Assembly (NCBI RefSeq): GCF_000422945.1
Contig: NZ_AUHA01000003.1
Span: 310,001-374,000 of the forward strand
Length of the DNA stretch: 64,000 nucleotides
DNA from: Daejeonella oryzae DSM 19973
GTDB taxonomy: Bacteria; Bacteroidota; Bacteroidia; Sphingobacteriales; Sphingobacteriaceae
Direction of reading: 5' to 3'
Shown here: positions 34,453 to 44,609 of the stretch, piece after piece
Position numbering within the stretch: position 1 is the first letter of the stretch
Layout of the letters: every line of letters begins with the position of its first letter
Position numbers and translations under genes: made by a program
The notes under the pieces: model-generated
The model's database searches: none
Told to the model about the DNA's origin: nothing
Seen by the model: the letters and a program-made list of their open reading frames with translations, nothing else

Positions 34453-34599
34453 CGATTTTATTATGCTTCAACATTCAGGGAATTTCCAGAGACAGTTAGA
34501 ATTACACCTGAAGAGCAGGAGAAAATTATGCACGTTACTTTACCAATAGAAAAAGAGAATATACTGATCGCAACTCATGCTCTGGAATCAATGGGTTAA
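34453..34599 (+). pseudogene. Truncated VOC/PhnB-like gene fragment
   Basis: The frame is open from 34420 but has no start codon. It reads RFYYASTFREFPETVRITPEE, then QEKIMHVTLPIEKENILIATHALESMG, then TAA. EKIMHVTLPI-ILIAT-ALESMG is the middle of PhnB-like glyoxalase-fold proteins, whose sequence should continue for about 70 more residues. Both ends are missing, so this is a relic. Confidence 0.7.
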
Positions 34600-34641
34600 A
34601 AATTAATTGTGGCGAATAATATCTGCAAATTTAAATAGGCA

Positions 34642-34902
34642 ATGGTTGAAGTTTTTAAAACAAATGTTACTGATCAGCTCAGGGCTAATTTCCTGATCGA
34701 CCAAATTCACAAAACATTTATAGAGTATGAAGCTAATTTCGACCTGGAAGATTGTGACCGCATTTTGCGGGTAGAATCCAGGGAAGGATTGGTACAATCT
34801 TCTTTGGTAATCAGTTTTTTGAATAGCCTGGGATATACTTTAGAAATTTTACCTGACGAGATAAATCATTGGCAAAAGTTTAATAAGCACCTTCAATTAT
34901 AA
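34642..34902 (+). CDS. Small hypothetical protein, ferredoxin-like fold
   Basis: An 86-residue protein ([24 protein letters not shown] ... [14 protein letters not shown] ... [18 protein letters not shown]). The beta-alpha-beta-beta-alpha-beta order resembles heavy-metal-associated-like domains, but the CxxC is absent. Conserved hypothetical proteins of this kind occur in many sphingobacteria. It is 5 bp upstream of a VOC gene, likely co-transcribed. Confidence 0.65.
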   Translation: MVEVFKTNVTDQLRANFLIDQIHKTFIEYEANFDLEDCDRILRVESREGLVQSSLVISFLNSLGYTLEILPDEINHWQKFNKHLQL

Positions 34903-34907
34903 TAGTC

Positions 34908-35300
34908 ATGTTTAAAAATTCAAAAGCATTTAGTAGTTTTTCTGTAAATGATTTGCAAAAAGCTAAGCAGTTTTACTCAGAAAAACTTGGTTTACAAGTA
35001 TCCGAAAATGACATGGGTATATTGGAATTGCAGATATCAGGCAGCAATAATATTATCATCTATCCAAAACCGGATCATTCTCCTGCAAGTTTTACCATAC
35101 TTAATTTTCCAGTAGGAAATATTGAAGAAACGGTTAGCGAATTAGAGAAACTTGGAATCGTTTTCGAAAAGTATAATCTCGCGAATTTTAAAACAGATGA
35201 AAGGGGAATTTTAAGGGGAAACGGGCCTCTTATCGCCTGGTTTAAAGATCCGGCTGGAAACATCCTAAGCATAATCGAAGATGCTGAAAAATCATTATGA
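34908..35300 (+). CDS. VOC family glyoxalase/bleomycin-resistance-like protein
   Basis: A 130-residue one-domain VOC protein: [54 protein letters not shown], and [20 protein letters not shown] with the C-terminal metal-site Glu. The two halves of the paired beta-alpha-beta-beta-beta fold are complete. The substrate is unknown. Confidence 0.88.
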   Translation: MFKNSKAFSSFSVNDLQKAKQFYSEKLGLQVSENDMGILELQISGSNNIIIYPKPDHSPASFTILNFPVGNIEETVSELEKLGIVFEKYNLANFKTDERGILRGNGPLIAWFKDPAGNILSIIEDAEKSL

Positions 35301-35319
35301 GGATAATCAACGTTGCAAA

Positions 35320-35331
35320 TGATGATAATCA
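35320..35331. promoter_or_regulatory. FNR-box-like dyad upstream of uspA
   Basis: TGAT-GATA-ATCA, a perfect match to the TGAT-N4-ATCA core of FNR/ANR sites, 132 bp before the uspA start. The same core recurs in most promoter gaps up to 56.5 kb. Confidence 0.6.
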
Positions 35332-35462
35332 GTATTTTGAAAGATGCTTTCCGAGTATTTTTGTTGTAAGCGTGTAACAGAAGATGCCCTGCCGGGAACC
35401 GGAATTTCTGAATCCTGGGTTGGATTAATGAAATGCGCCAGGTTAAACTCCAATTCATTTTT

Positions 35463-36281
35463 ATGAAAACAATTATTCTGGCAACCGATTTTTCTCCTTC
35501 TGCAATGAATGCTGCTAATTATGCAGCTGATATGGCTTTATCTGTAAATGCAGAATTATTGCTGCTTCATATATATCAAACTCCTGTAATTTATTATGAA
35601 ATACCTGTTGCATTAACCAAGGATAGTCTGCTTGTGGATTCTGAGAATTTCCTACATAAGCTTCGAGAGCAATTAAAGATTAAAACCAATGGAAAATTAA
35701 GTGTTCATGCGGAAGTTAGAACAGGAGTATTTTTTCAGGAATTAAAAGAAGTTTGCGAACGTGTTAACCCATATACTGTAATTATGGGAAGTCAGGGCAC
35801 AACAGCCGCCGATCGCTTAATTTTTGGAAGTCATACTGTATATGCTATGCAGAATTTAACCTGGCCTTTAATTGCTGTACCATCAAATGCCAAATTTTCA
35901 TCTATAAAAAAAATAGGACTTGCCTGCGATTTTGATAATGTTGTAGACACTATTCCTTTGGATGAAATTAAAAGTATGGTAAATGATTTTAAAGCAGAGT
36001 TACATGTGATCAACACCGGGAAGAACAAGGAATACAAACCAGAAATCGTTTTTGAATCAGGCATGCTGCAGGAATTACTTGCTCCTTTAAAACCAGAGTA
36101 TCATTTGATAACGCATGACAATACGGATGAGGGCATAATGAACTTTGCCGAAAAAAACGATTTTGATCTGCTTATAATCATCCCCAAACGACATACTTTA
36201 ATGGAAAAACTGGTTCATAAAAGTCATACAAAAAACCTGGTTTTGCATAGTCATGTGCCAGTGATTTCAATTCATCATTAA
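35463..36281 (+). CDS. Universal stress protein, tandem UspA domains
   Basis: About 272 residues from MKTIILATDFSPSAMNAANYA. An ATG 30 bp earlier adds residues unlike the family. The first Usp domain (residues 1-140) ends in the nucleotide-binding VIMGSQGTTAADRLIFGSHT. The second domain is degenerate, ending LLIIIPKRHTLMEKLVHKSHT. Tandem Usp proteins help survival under energy starvation and low oxygen. It is 20 bp upstream of the PEP synthase gene, and an FNR-like dyad lies in its promoter gap. Confidence 0.88.
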   Translation: MKTIILATDFSPSAMNAANYAADMALSVNAELLLLHIYQTPVIYYEIPVALTKDSLLVDSENFLHKLREQLKIKTNGKLSVHAEVRTGVFFQELKEVCERVNPYTVIMGSQGTTAADRLIFGSHTVYAMQNLTWPLIAVPSNAKFSSIKKIGLACDFDNVVDTIPLDEIKSMVNDFKAELHVINTGKNKEYKPEIVFESGMLQELLAPLKPEYHLITHDNTDEGIMNFAEKNDFDLLIIIPKRHTLMEKLVHKSHTKNLVLHSHVPVISIHH

Positions 36282-36301
36282 ATTCATTTAATTGTCAGTA
36301 A

Positions 36302-38686
36302 ATGAATTCTTATATCCTGAGGTTTAGCGAAATAACTATCGATGATGTTCCCCGGGTTGGAGGTAAAAATGCTTCCTTAGGTGAGATGTATTCGAAGCTT
36401 TCTTTAAAGGGTATAGAAGTGCCGAACGGTTTTGCCAGCACAGCCCGGGCATTTGAAGAATTTCTGAAATTTAATTCTCTTCCTTCAAAATTGATCAGGT
36501 TGCTGGAGGATTTAGACAGGAAAAACTATTCCAACCTTCGTGAAACCGGTTCTGCTGCGAGGCAACTTTTACTAAACGCCACGCTGCCTGAAGATCTTCA
36601 GCTTGCTTTTATTAAGGCTTATAAAGAATTGTGCGGCAATAGCTCTTTAGAAGTTGCGGTACGAAGCAGCGCTACTGCCGAAGATTTGCCGCAGGCAAGT
36701 TTTGCCGGTCAGCATGAATCTTATCTCAATATAAAAGGGGAATCAGCTCTGCTTCATGCGGTAAAAAAATGTTATGCTTCTCTTTATACTGACCGGGCAA
36801 TCAAATATCGCGAGGACAATGGATTCGCACATGAAAAAGTAGCACTATCTGTAGGTGTGCAAACAATGGTTCGTTCTGATAAAGCATCTTCAGGCGTAGG
36901 TTTTACACTGGAACCCGAATCGGGTTTCCGGGATATTATTCATTTAAGCGGAGTTTGGGGCCTTGGAGAAAATATAGTTCAGGGTACGGTCACGCCGGAT
37001 GAATTTTTTGTGTTTAAGCCCACCCTTGTTCAGCATAAAAATGCCATCATTCAGAAAAAACTGGGCGAAAAAACGAAGACCATGGTTTATAGTGAAGATG
37101 AAAATAATCCGGTGATTAATATTGATACGCCCCGGGAAAAAAGAGAACAGTTTGTTTTGACTGATGAAGAGGTTGCCCGGCTTGCTAACTGGGCTTTAAT
37201 TATTGAAGAGCATTATCAAAAACCAATGGATATTGAATGGGCTAAGGATGGCATCAATAATAAATTATACATCATTCAGGCAAGGCCGGAAACGGTTCAC
37301 TCTCGTAGAAATCCATTGCTGATTAAGGAATATAAATTGTTAAACAAGGGAATTTCACTTGCCAGGGGCGAAGCAATCGGTTCGAAAATAGCAAGTGGTA
37401 TTGCCAGAATTCTGAAATCTCCCCAGGAATCGGATAAGTTACTTGCAGGAGAAATTTTGGTAACGGATTTAACCAGTCCGGATTGGGATCCGATTTTGAA
37501 AAATGCTGCAGCCATTATAACTAACAAAGGCGGAAGAACAAGCCATGCTTCCATAGTTGCCCGGGAATTGGGCGTACCTGCAATAGTGGGCTGCGGCAAT
37601 GCAACCGAAAATATTGCCGACGGAGAGATGATTACTGTATCATGCTGTGAGGGCAAAACTGGATTTGTTTATCGCGGAGAGGTGCAGTTTGAGGAAACCA
37701 AACTGGATTTTTCTAATATTAAAAAACCGGAAATTACACAGGTAATGCTTATAGCAGGTGATCCTGAAAAAGCATTCTCATTATCCTTTTATCCCAATGA
37801 TGGAGTAGGATTGATGAGGATTGAATTTATTATTACTCATGCCATTCAGATTCATCCGATGGCGTTAATCAACTTTAATGAGCTGAAAGATGAGTCGGTA
37901 AAACAAAAAATTCAGGAGATTACTCATTACTATCCTGATAAAGAAAAATTTTTTGTTGATAAACTTGCTGAAGGCGTAGCTACCATCGCTGCAGCTTTTT
38001 ACCCTAAAGATGTTATTGTAAGAATGAGCGATTTTAAAACCAATGAATATGCAAATCTCATTGGCGGAAAAGATTTCGAACCTCATGAAGAAAACCCAAT
38101 GATTGGATTTAGAGGCGCATCCAGGTATTACAACGAACTTTACAAGGAAGGTTTTAGGCTGGAGTGTGAAGCCATACGGAAAGTCAGGGAGGAGATGGGC
38201 TTAGTAAATGTGAAAGTGATGATTCCTTTCTGCCGCACGCTTGAAGAAGGTGAAAAAGTAATTGCGGTAATGAAAAAATTTGGCCTTGAGCAGGGTCAAA
38301 ATAATCTTGAAGTATATGTGATGGCAGAAATTCCAAGTAATATAATTCTTGCCGATAAATTCGCAAAAATCTTTGATGGCTTTTCTATCGGTTCAAATGA
38401 TCTTACACAGCTTACATTGGGCATCGACCGCGATTCGGCAATTATCAGTGATATATTTAATGAACAAAATGAAGCTGTTAAAGAGATGATTGCTTCCATG
38501 ATTCGGAAAGCCAAAGATGCGAGCGTAAAAATCGGTTTGTGCGGACAGGCTCCCAGCGATTTCCCTGAATATGCTCAGTTTCTGGTTCAGCAGGGCATAA
38601 ACAGTATCTCATTTAATCCCGATGCTTTATTAAAAGGAATCGAAAATATTAATCTGGCTGAATTTAAATTAAAGATTGTGGGTTAA
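36302..38686 (+). CDS. ppsA: Phosphoenolpyruvate synthase
   Basis: A 794-residue enzyme making PEP from pyruvate and ATP, the first step of gluconeogenesis. The ATP-grasp N domain starts with VGGKNASLGEMYSKL and holds VRSSATAEDLPQASFAGQ. The swivelling phosphohistidine domain has GGRTSHASIVAREL with the catalytic His near residue 415. The C-terminal PEP-binding barrel shows IGSNDLTQLTLGID and IGLCGQAPSD with the catalytic Cys. It lies directly after uspA, probably in the same transcript. Confidence 0.95.
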   Translation: MNSYILRFSEITIDDVPRVGGKNASLGEMYSKLSLKGIEVPNGFASTARAFEEFLKFNSLPSKLIRLLEDLDRKNYSNLRETGSAARQLLLNATLPEDLQLAFIKAYKELCGNSSLEVAVRSSATAEDLPQASFAGQHESYLNIKGESALLHAVKKCYASLYTDRAIKYREDNGFAHEKVALSVGVQTMVRSDKASSGVGFTLEPESGFRDIIHLSGVWGLGENIVQGTVTPDEFFVFKPTLVQHKNAIIQKKLGEKTKTMVYSEDENNPVINIDTPREKREQFVLTDEEVARLANWALIIEEHYQKPMDIEWAKDGINNKLYIIQARPETVHSRRNPLLIKEYKLLNKGISLARGEAIGSKIASGIARILKSPQESDKLLAGEILVTDLTSPDWDPILKNAAAIITNKGGRTSHASIVARELGVPAIVGCGNATENIADGEMITVSCCEGKTGFVYRGEVQFEETKLDFSNIKKPEITQVMLIAGDPEKAFSLSFYPNDGVGLMRIEFIITHAIQIHPMALINFNELKDESVKQKIQEITHYYPDKEKFFVDKLAEGVATIAAAFYPKDVIVRMSDFKTNEYANLIGGKDFEPHEENPMIGFRGASRYYNELYKEGFRLECEAIRKVREEMGLVNVKVMIPFCRTLEEGEKVIAVMKKFGLEQGQNNLEVYVMAEIPSNIILADKFAKIFDGFSIGSNDLTQLTLGIDRDSAIISDIFNEQNEAVKEMIASMIRKAKDASVKIGLCGQAPSDFPEYAQFLVQQGINSISFNPDALLKGIENINLAEFKLKIVG

Positions 38687-38737
38687 AGTATTTGTAATTA
38701 TTCTGATTCTATTTACATCTGAGTTTATGTCTCTATA

Positions 38738-40732
38738 TTAATTCTCAGCAGTATTCTTTTCAGCGCTTGAAATCTTATCTCTGACTTTTGTAATTCTCGA
38801 TTTTTCAATGGGTCTGCGGCCTAAAATCATCTCAAGATCTTCTTTAAAAATCACTTCCTTTTTAAGTAGCAGTTCAGCCACTTTTTGTAAGGTTTCTCTG
38901 TTTAATCTTAACAGCTTCTTGGTTCTTTCATATGCGTCATTAACAAGCTTTCTAACTTCTTCATCAATCAATTTACCAGTTTCTTCGCTATATGGTTTTT
39001 GTATTGCTTCATTTCGCTGACCTGTAGAATCATAAAAGCTTACATTGCCTATTTTCTTATTAAAACCATAATATACAACCATCATATATGCTTCTTTGGT
39101 AACTTTTTCTAAATCGTCCAATGCTCCAGATGAAACTTCGCCAAAGATGATCTCTTCTGATGCCCTGCCGCCAAGAGTTGCGCATAGATGTTCGGTAAAT
39201 GCTGATTCACTGCGCAATTGTTTTTCTTCAGGTAAATACCAGGCAGAACCTAATGCTTTGCCCCGTGGAATTATTGAAACTTTTACCAAAGGATCTACAC
39301 TGCATAGGAGCCAGCTTACTACAGCATGACCGGCCTCATGATAAGCAATAATTTTTTTCTCTTCCACTGAGATGATCTTGCTTTTCTTTTCAAGACCGGC
39401 AACTGCCCGGTCAATAGCTTCCAGAAAATCCTGTTTACCTATATTCTCCTTCTTCTTACGGGCTGCAACTAATGCAGATTCATTACAAATATTGGCAATA
39501 TCAGCTCCGGAAAATCCCGGAGTTTGTGCCGAAAGAAAATGGGTATCAATAGTATCATCCAATATCAGCGTTCGTAAATGAACTTTAAAAATCTCTTCTC
39601 TTTCCTTCATATTAGGAAGCTCTAAATAAATATGCCTGTCAAATCTTCCGGGTCTGAGCAGGGCGGGATCAAGCATATCTGCACGATTGGTTGCTGCAAG
39701 AACAATAACCCCGCTATTCGTTCCGAATCCATCCATTTCAGTCAGTAATTGGTTGAGGGTGCTTTCTCTTTCATCATTCGCTCCGCTTAAAAACGCTCCT
39801 TTTCCACGTGATCTTCCGATGGCATCAATTTCATCTATAAAAACAATACATGGAGCTTTTTCTTTCGCTCTGTTAAATAAATCGCGAACTCTTGAAGCGC
39901 CCACACCTACAAACATCTCAACAAATTCAGAACCCGAAATGTTAAAAAATGGAACCTGTGCTTCTCCGGCAACTGCTTTTGCCAGCAAAGTTTTGCCCGT
40001 GCCCGGCGGCCCCACTAAAATTACTCCTTTAGGAATTTTTGCTCCAAGTCGCGTAAACGATTCAGGACTTTTAAGAAAATCTACAATTTCTCTTACTTCC
40101 ATTTCAGCTTCATCCAGGCCTGCCACATCATCAAAAGTTAAGGTGCTCTTCTCTTTATCAATTAATGTTGCTGTTGATTTTCCGAAATTAAATGCAGATG
40201 CTCCTCCTCCTAATCCTCCGGATTTTCTAATTAGAAAACTCCATAAAATAATTGTCAAAATAAAAGGAATCAGCCATGCAGAGATATTCCATAACCAATT
40301 TGTTTTTTTAATAAAACTGACAGGTATTTTTTCACTTGGGATGAAGTTCTTTTGTGCTTCATCTAGTTTTCTTTCAAAGGATTCGACTGATCCAATTGTT
40401 ATAGTGTAATGAGGACCTGGATTAGCATTACTGCCAAAAATAGGTTTCATCACTTCTTTAAAATAATGATCATTGGCAAATTCTTTCTTTATGTAAATTT
40501 CGGCGATCTCATTATTTATTATTTCTATACGCTCAACAGCTTTTCGATTGAGTATGTGCTGTTCAAATTGCAGCCATGTGATCTCTTTTTTTTCATTTAA
40601 ATCGGTGAAAAGGTATGGGGAAATTAAAAAAAGTATAAAAAGATAAATCCACCAAAGATTGACAGGCTTCTTGGGCAGGTTATCTCTATATTTTTTTTGA
40701 CCGGATCTCCTATTACTATTCCTGTTCATCAT
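38738..40732 (-). CDS. ftsH: ATP-dependent zinc metalloprotease FtsH
   Basis: A 664-residue membrane AAA+ protease degrading unassembled or damaged membrane and cytosolic proteins. Two transmembrane helices (about 27-44 and 150-170) flank a periplasmic domain. The AAA module has GPPGTGKT near residue 240, [13 protein letters not shown] and the second region of homology [18 protein letters not shown]. The zinc site HEAGH lies near residue 465. The placement in a stress island next to HtrA suggests an accessory, inducible copy. The gene start is only 33 bp from an FNR-like dyad. Confidence 0.95.
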   Translation of the reverse strand: MMNRNSNRRSGQKKYRDNLPKKPVNLWWIYLFILFLISPYLFTDLNEKKEITWLQFEQHILNRKAVERIEIINNEIAEIYIKKEFANDHYFKEVMKPIFGSNANPGPHYTITIGSVESFERKLDEAQKNFIPSEKIPVSFIKKTNWLWNISAWLIPFILTIILWSFLIRKSGGLGGGASAFNFGKSTATLIDKEKSTLTFDDVAGLDEAEMEVREIVDFLKSPESFTRLGAKIPKGVILVGPPGTGKTLLAKAVAGEAQVPFFNISGSEFVEMFVGVGASRVRDLFNRAKEKAPCIVFIDEIDAIGRSRGKGAFLSGANDERESTLNQLLTEMDGFGTNSGVIVLAATNRADMLDPALLRPGRFDRHIYLELPNMKEREEIFKVHLRTLILDDTIDTHFLSAQTPGFSGADIANICNESALVAARKKKENIGKQDFLEAIDRAVAGLEKKSKIISVEEKKIIAYHEAGHAVVSWLLCSVDPLVKVSIIPRGKALGSAWYLPEEKQLRSESAFTEHLCATLGGRASEEIIFGEVSSGALDDLEKVTKEAYMMVVYYGFNKKIGNVSFYDSTGQRNEAIQKPYSEETGKLIDEEVRKLVNDAYERTKKLLRLNRETLQKVAELLLKKEVIFKEDLEMILGRRPIEKSRITKVRDKISSAEKNTAEN

Positions 40733-40764
40733 ATAAAGATTATAAGTTATGGGGGCATCTTTAA

Positions 40765-40776
40765 TGATCGGTATCA
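40765..40776. promoter_or_regulatory. FNR-box-like dyad between ftsH and htrA
   Basis: TGAT-CGGT-ATCA, perfect core, in the divergent ftsH/htrA gap. It lies 33 bp before ftsH, so it would repress ftsH or require a leaderless message; for htrA it lies 122 bp upstream. Confidence 0.55.
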
Positions 40777-40832
40777 GTAATATAGCTGATTTGCTGCAAT
40801 AGCATTGCGATTAAGGTGATCAGCAATTTCAA

Positions 40833-40844
40833 TGACTGAAATCA
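40833..40844. promoter_or_regulatory. Second FNR-like dyad before htrA (one-base variant)
   Basis: TGAC-TGAA-ATCA, centred 60 bp before the htrA start codon, a distance suited to activation with a leader of about 20 nt. Confidence 0.45.
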
Positions 40845-40898
40845 TTTATAATTAATGTAAAAACAATCAATTTTATTTGGATGATTGTAAAATGAGTT

Positions 40899-42386
40899 AT
40901 GTGGAAGTTTTGCGTATTAATTCTCCTGAGCAGCATCTCATTAACTGGATGTAATGGCCTGAATGACAAGAAAGATTTAATTGGAGGGGATCAAAACTTT
41001 GTTTCCTTTCAGGCAAAGCAACAGCAGGCTTTAAAAAACAAAAACGGACAACCTAGCCAAAAACCAACAATAGAAACCTTTAATTTTCGATATGCTGCCA
41101 AGAAAGCTACACCCGGGGTTGTTCATATAAAATCTGTTTTTACGTATAACGCTGAGCAAGAAATTCCCGACTTTTTTAAAGATTTCTTTGGAAGTGATGA
41201 GTATTTACGAAGATATTTTTCTCCGGAAAATCGCATACCTAATAAGCAAATGGGCAGTGCATCAGGGGTAATTGTAAGTTCTGATGGATATATTGTAACT
41301 AATAATCATGTAGTGAATGATTCGGAAAGCATAGAAATTGTATTGCATGATCAGCGCAATTATAAAGCGAAAATTATTGGAACAGACCCTTCAACAGATT
41401 TAGCACTACTCAAAATCAGCGAAAGAAATTTAGATTTTATTGAATTTGGTAATTCAGACTCAGTGGAGGTTGGTGATGTGGTTTTAGCTGTTGGAAATCC
41501 ATTCAACCTGGCTTCTACTGTTACTGCAGGTATTGTTAGCGCCAAAGCCAGAAATATAAATATACTTACTGATCAGTCGGCAGTTGAGTCTTATATTCAA
41601 ACTGATGCAGCTGTGAATCGTGGTAATAGCGGAGGGGCATTAGTGGATATATATGGAAAATTAGTAGGTATAAATGCAGCTATTGCTACGCCAACAGGAT
41701 CTTACGCAGGCTATTCCTTTGCTATTCCTGTAGAAATTGTGAAGAAAACTATAGATGATTTAATGAAATATGGCAGGGTAATGCGTGGATATCTTGGAAT
41801 TATTATTAGCGATTTAGACGGTGAAAAAGCCGCCGTTATGGGATTAAAAATCACTAAAGGTGTAATTGTTGAAAACTTATATAAAAACAGTGCCGCCCTT
41901 CAAGCAGGAGTTCAAAAAAATGATGTCATAATAAAAATTGATAATCGACCTGTTGAAACATCTCCACAATTGCGAGAAATTATTGCTAGACACCGCCCCG
42001 GGGACAAGTTACAACTAACTCTTATAAGGGAAGGAAAAGAGAAGATTATACCAATAATATTAAAATCTGAAGCAGAATCAATTTCCAGCATTGATACAAA
42101 GAGCGCAATATTAAATAAGCTTGGAATTGAGATTCAGAATATTTCTGAAAGAGAAAAAAGTGAATTAGAACTTTCCGGAGGTGTAAAAGTTGTACATATC
42201 AGTAAAGGTGTTATTCAGAAATATACTAATATTAAGCAAGGATTTATCATCATAAGAGTTAATGGTAAAAAGGTGGCGAATGAAGCTGAATTTACTGCTA
42301 TGCTTGAAAATAAGAAAGGTGGCATTTTGATAGAAGGAATCTATCCAGGATTCTCAGGTGCATATTATTACGCCTTCAGCTTATAG
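40899..42386 (+). CDS. degP: HtrA/DegP-type serine protease, predicted lipoprotein
   Basis: A 495-residue S1C protease. The signal MWKFCVLILLSSISLTGCNG ends in a lipobox, so it is probably lipid-anchored, unlike classic periplasmic DegP. The catalytic triad is His in TNNHVVN, Asp in DPSTDLALLK and Ser in RGNSGGALVD. Two PDZ domains follow (RGYLGIIISDLDG ... and a second, shorter one near residue 405). It degrades or refolds damaged envelope proteins. It is divergent from ftsH across a 166-bp gap with two FNR-like dyads. Confidence 0.92.
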   Translation: MWKFCVLILLSSISLTGCNGLNDKKDLIGGDQNFVSFQAKQQQALKNKNGQPSQKPTIETFNFRYAAKKATPGVVHIKSVFTYNAEQEIPDFFKDFFGSDEYLRRYFSPENRIPNKQMGSASGVIVSSDGYIVTNNHVVNDSESIEIVLHDQRNYKAKIIGTDPSTDLALLKISERNLDFIEFGNSDSVEVGDVVLAVGNPFNLASTVTAGIVSAKARNINILTDQSAVESYIQTDAAVNRGNSGGALVDIYGKLVGINAAIATPTGSYAGYSFAIPVEIVKKTIDDLMKYGRVMRGYLGIIISDLDGEKAAVMGLKITKGVIVENLYKNSAALQAGVQKNDVIIKIDNRPVETSPQLREIIARHRPGDKLQLTLIREGKEKIIPIILKSEAESISSIDTKSAILNKLGIEIQNISEREKSELELSGGVKVVHISKGVIQKYTNIKQGFIIIRVNGKKVANEAEFTAMLENKKGGILIEGIYPGFSGAYYYAFSL

Positions 42387-42512
42387 TTGAAAAATAATAT
42401 CGATAAATTAAGCTAGAAATTAATATCCCAATTATAAAAGAGCTATTAAAATTAATTAATCTATGATGTTATAAAGTTTATAATTAATCGGATCACATCG
42501 AAATTTTTAATA

Positions 42513-43634
42513 TTAGTACCTTGTAATTAATAACATTCTCCCAAAATCTTTAAGCTGATTATTTTCTGTAAAATAAACCTGACCGTTTTTTTGTAAAACC
42601 AGTTCAATCAACTCATCAACTGCATCATCCAAAACCTTATGCGGAGTTTCCGGCTGATCCAGATACAGAAGATATTCATCAGTATCAACATATCCGGGAC
42701 AGCGGTAATCTTTTTCTACCAGAAGTTTAAAAGCCTTTCCTTCCTGTGCTGATTGCCAGATATCCTGAATGCCACTGACGCCCATTTCTTCACCGATTTT
42801 TTCGGAATATTCTTTTATTAATAATTCTTTTTCCTGATCCAGATGCTCACGCATTACGGGCCAAACAATATCACTGAGCTCTTTGGGATTTGAATAATTA
42901 TAGCTCCCCTGTATTTTATTGATTATATTCTGACTGTGTTTGGTTATTTTTTCAAACCAGGCCAGTTCTTTTTCAACGCCCATTAATATCAGGGCTTTAT
43001 CAGGTTTGAGATACTCCGTCAATAATTCATCAGCAGATTTGAAAAAATCTTTAAATCTGATACTTTCCAGTTCTCCTTTATCTTTCTCAAAACTTTTTAA
43101 TTGAGCCTGTCCGGCAAAAGAAGTTCCCCGGCTTGGGGTACTATAATCATATTCTTCTACATACTCTTTTGGGAAATTCTGATCTTCAATCTCATTTAAT
43201 TCATCCCAAGAGCCTTCAAATAGTTTCAACCCCTTTTCGCTAAGCAACAAAACCATGTATGATTGCTCATAACTAGAATAATATAGGAGTTCCCTCATTT
43301 CAAATTTATGTGCAACCATAATTTTCTCTTCTACCGGAAAGGGAAAATGTACCGCACGATTGATTTTGGGAGAAACATATATTCCCAATCCTTCTAAATT
43401 TTTTGTAAAATCGATGCTTTCAAATAAATCATCCAATGACTGTTGTAACTGTTTTATATCTGAATTTTTAAACTTCGACGTCAATAAATCTTTAGCTTTC
43501 TTAATTGCTTTTTCCACTTCTAATTGATCTGCTCTTCTTTCGGGTGATAGCCGGTGAGTAGGAACAATAACTGACACACAAATACTTCCTTTTTCTTTTT
43601 GCATGGCCGGCAATTCGATGGATTCAGTTTTCAT
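42513..43634 (-). CDS. baeRF-type (archaeo-eukaryotic release factor-like) protein
   Basis: A 373-residue protein resembling the bacterial relatives of eukaryotic release factor 1 (baeRF3-like). SVIVPTHRLSPERRADQLEVEKAIKKAK opens the N-terminal domain. LLYYSSYEQSYMVLLLSEKGLKLFEG is the core strand pair of the second. ALILMGVEKELAWFEKITK and a C-terminal VDELIELVLQKNGQVYFTEN stretch resemble an eL30/ribosomal-like fold. The family is predicted to act on stalled ribosomes under stress. It is monocistronic with an FNR-like dyad 85 bp upstream. Confidence 0.75.
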   Translation of the reverse strand: MKTESIELPAMQKEKGSICVSVIVPTHRLSPERRADQLEVEKAIKKAKDLLTSKFKNSDIKQLQQSLDDLFESIDFTKNLEGLGIYVSPKINRAVHFPFPVEEKIMVAHKFEMRELLYYSSYEQSYMVLLLSEKGLKLFEGSWDELNEIEDQNFPKEYVEEYDYSTPSRGTSFAGQAQLKSFEKDKGELESIRFKDFFKSADELLTEYLKPDKALILMGVEKELAWFEKITKHSQNIINKIQGSYNYSNPKELSDIVWPVMREHLDQEKELLIKEYSEKIGEEMGVSGIQDIWQSAQEGKAFKLLVEKDYRCPGYVDTDEYLLYLDQPETPHKVLDDAVDELIELVLQKNGQVYFTENNQLKDFGRMLLITRY

Positions 43635-43718
43635 AATAAAATCCTTTATAATTATAAAACATGATTAAAGATAAAACCGCAATTTTTAATGATGAATGAT
43701 AGCGCTCAAGTACAAGCA

Positions 43719-43730
43719 TGATTGCTATCA
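43719..43730. promoter_or_regulatory. FNR-box-like dyad upstream of the baeRF gene
   Basis: TGAT-TGCT-ATCA, perfect core, centred 90 bp before the minus-strand start codon at 43634. Confidence 0.6.
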
Positions 43731-43816
43731 CAGGTAAGAAAAATAAAATATGCGGATGAATTAAATTCTGATTTTGAAATCACACCGGTTCTTATTTTAA
43801 ATGAATTCAACTGCTT

Positions 43817-43828
43817 TGATTAGCATCA
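43817..43828. promoter_or_regulatory. FNR-box-like dyad upstream of the methyltransferase/acs-pdh genes
   Basis: TTGAT-TAGC-ATCAT, perfect core plus the outer T of the FNR consensus, centred 82 bp before the chosen start 43905. Confidence 0.62.
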
Positions 43829-43904
43829 TATATTCAGCTAATAACAATCATTGATACTGGTAAATGGAGTAGATAGCTTTAAAAAATCATTTAAAAGCTT
43901 TAGT

Positions 43905-44543
43905 ATGGTACAGGCACTTTCTTTTAACGATCATGTAGCCGAATACGAAGAATGGTTTACGAAATATCCTTATGTATTTCAAAGTGAAGTTCAGGCCGTT
44001 TTGGATTTTGTGCCTGGCGGCGATAACCTCCGTGGTATTGAAGTGGCTTTGGGTACAGGACGATTTGCTAAAGAATTAGGAATTAAAGAAGGAGTGGAGA
44101 CTACTCCCAAGATGCGGGTTTTAGCTGTCAAAAAAGGAATAGAAGTATTGCCGGCTTCAGCAGAACACCTTCCTTATAAGGATATGCAATTTGATTTTGT
44201 GCTGATGATATTCTGCATCAGTTATTTTGAAAATCTTTCTGCTGCCTTTAAAGAAGCTAAACGGGTTTTAAAAAATGGTAGTTCCTTAATTGTTGGTTTT
44301 ATAGATAAAGACAGTCTGATTGGTAAATATTATGAAAAGCGTAAATCTGAAAGTATATTTTACAAAAAAGCTAATTTTTACAGCCCAAACAGAGTGATTT
44401 CTGAATTGAAAAAACTCGGATTTAAAAGTCTTGAAACTTCCCAAACACTTTTTAATGCATTGGATGATATTAAAGAAGTAGAAACCGCAAAACCTGGTTA
44501 TGGTGAAGGTTCATTTGTTCTAATTAAAGCTATCAGAAGTTAA
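43905..44543 (+). CDS. SAM-dependent methyltransferase
   Basis: About 212 residues from MVQALSFNDHVAEYEEWFTKYP. An earlier ATT/ATG frame at 43851 lies too near the dyad at 43828 and adds a Lys/Ser-rich lead. The class I fold shows GIEVALGTGRFAKELG (motif I, Gly-rich loop), ETTPKMRVLAVKKG, LPASAEHLPYKDMQFDFVLM and AFKEAKRVLKNGSSLIVGFI. The substrate is not evident. It is the first plus-strand gene before the acetyl-CoA/PDH operon. Confidence 0.85.
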   Translation: MVQALSFNDHVAEYEEWFTKYPYVFQSEVQAVLDFVPGGDNLRGIEVALGTGRFAKELGIKEGVETTPKMRVLAVKKGIEVLPASAEHLPYKDMQFDFVLMIFCISYFENLSAAFKEAKRVLKNGSSLIVGFIDKDSLIGKYYEKRKSESIFYKKANFYSPNRVISELKKLGFKSLETSQTLFNALDDIKEVETAKPGYGEGSFVLIKAIRS

Positions 44544-44609
44544 TTTAATAGTTATCAGCAGGCAAGGTTCCTCTGTAAATCATAATCTTCATATAAAAAA
44601 TCAATTAAT

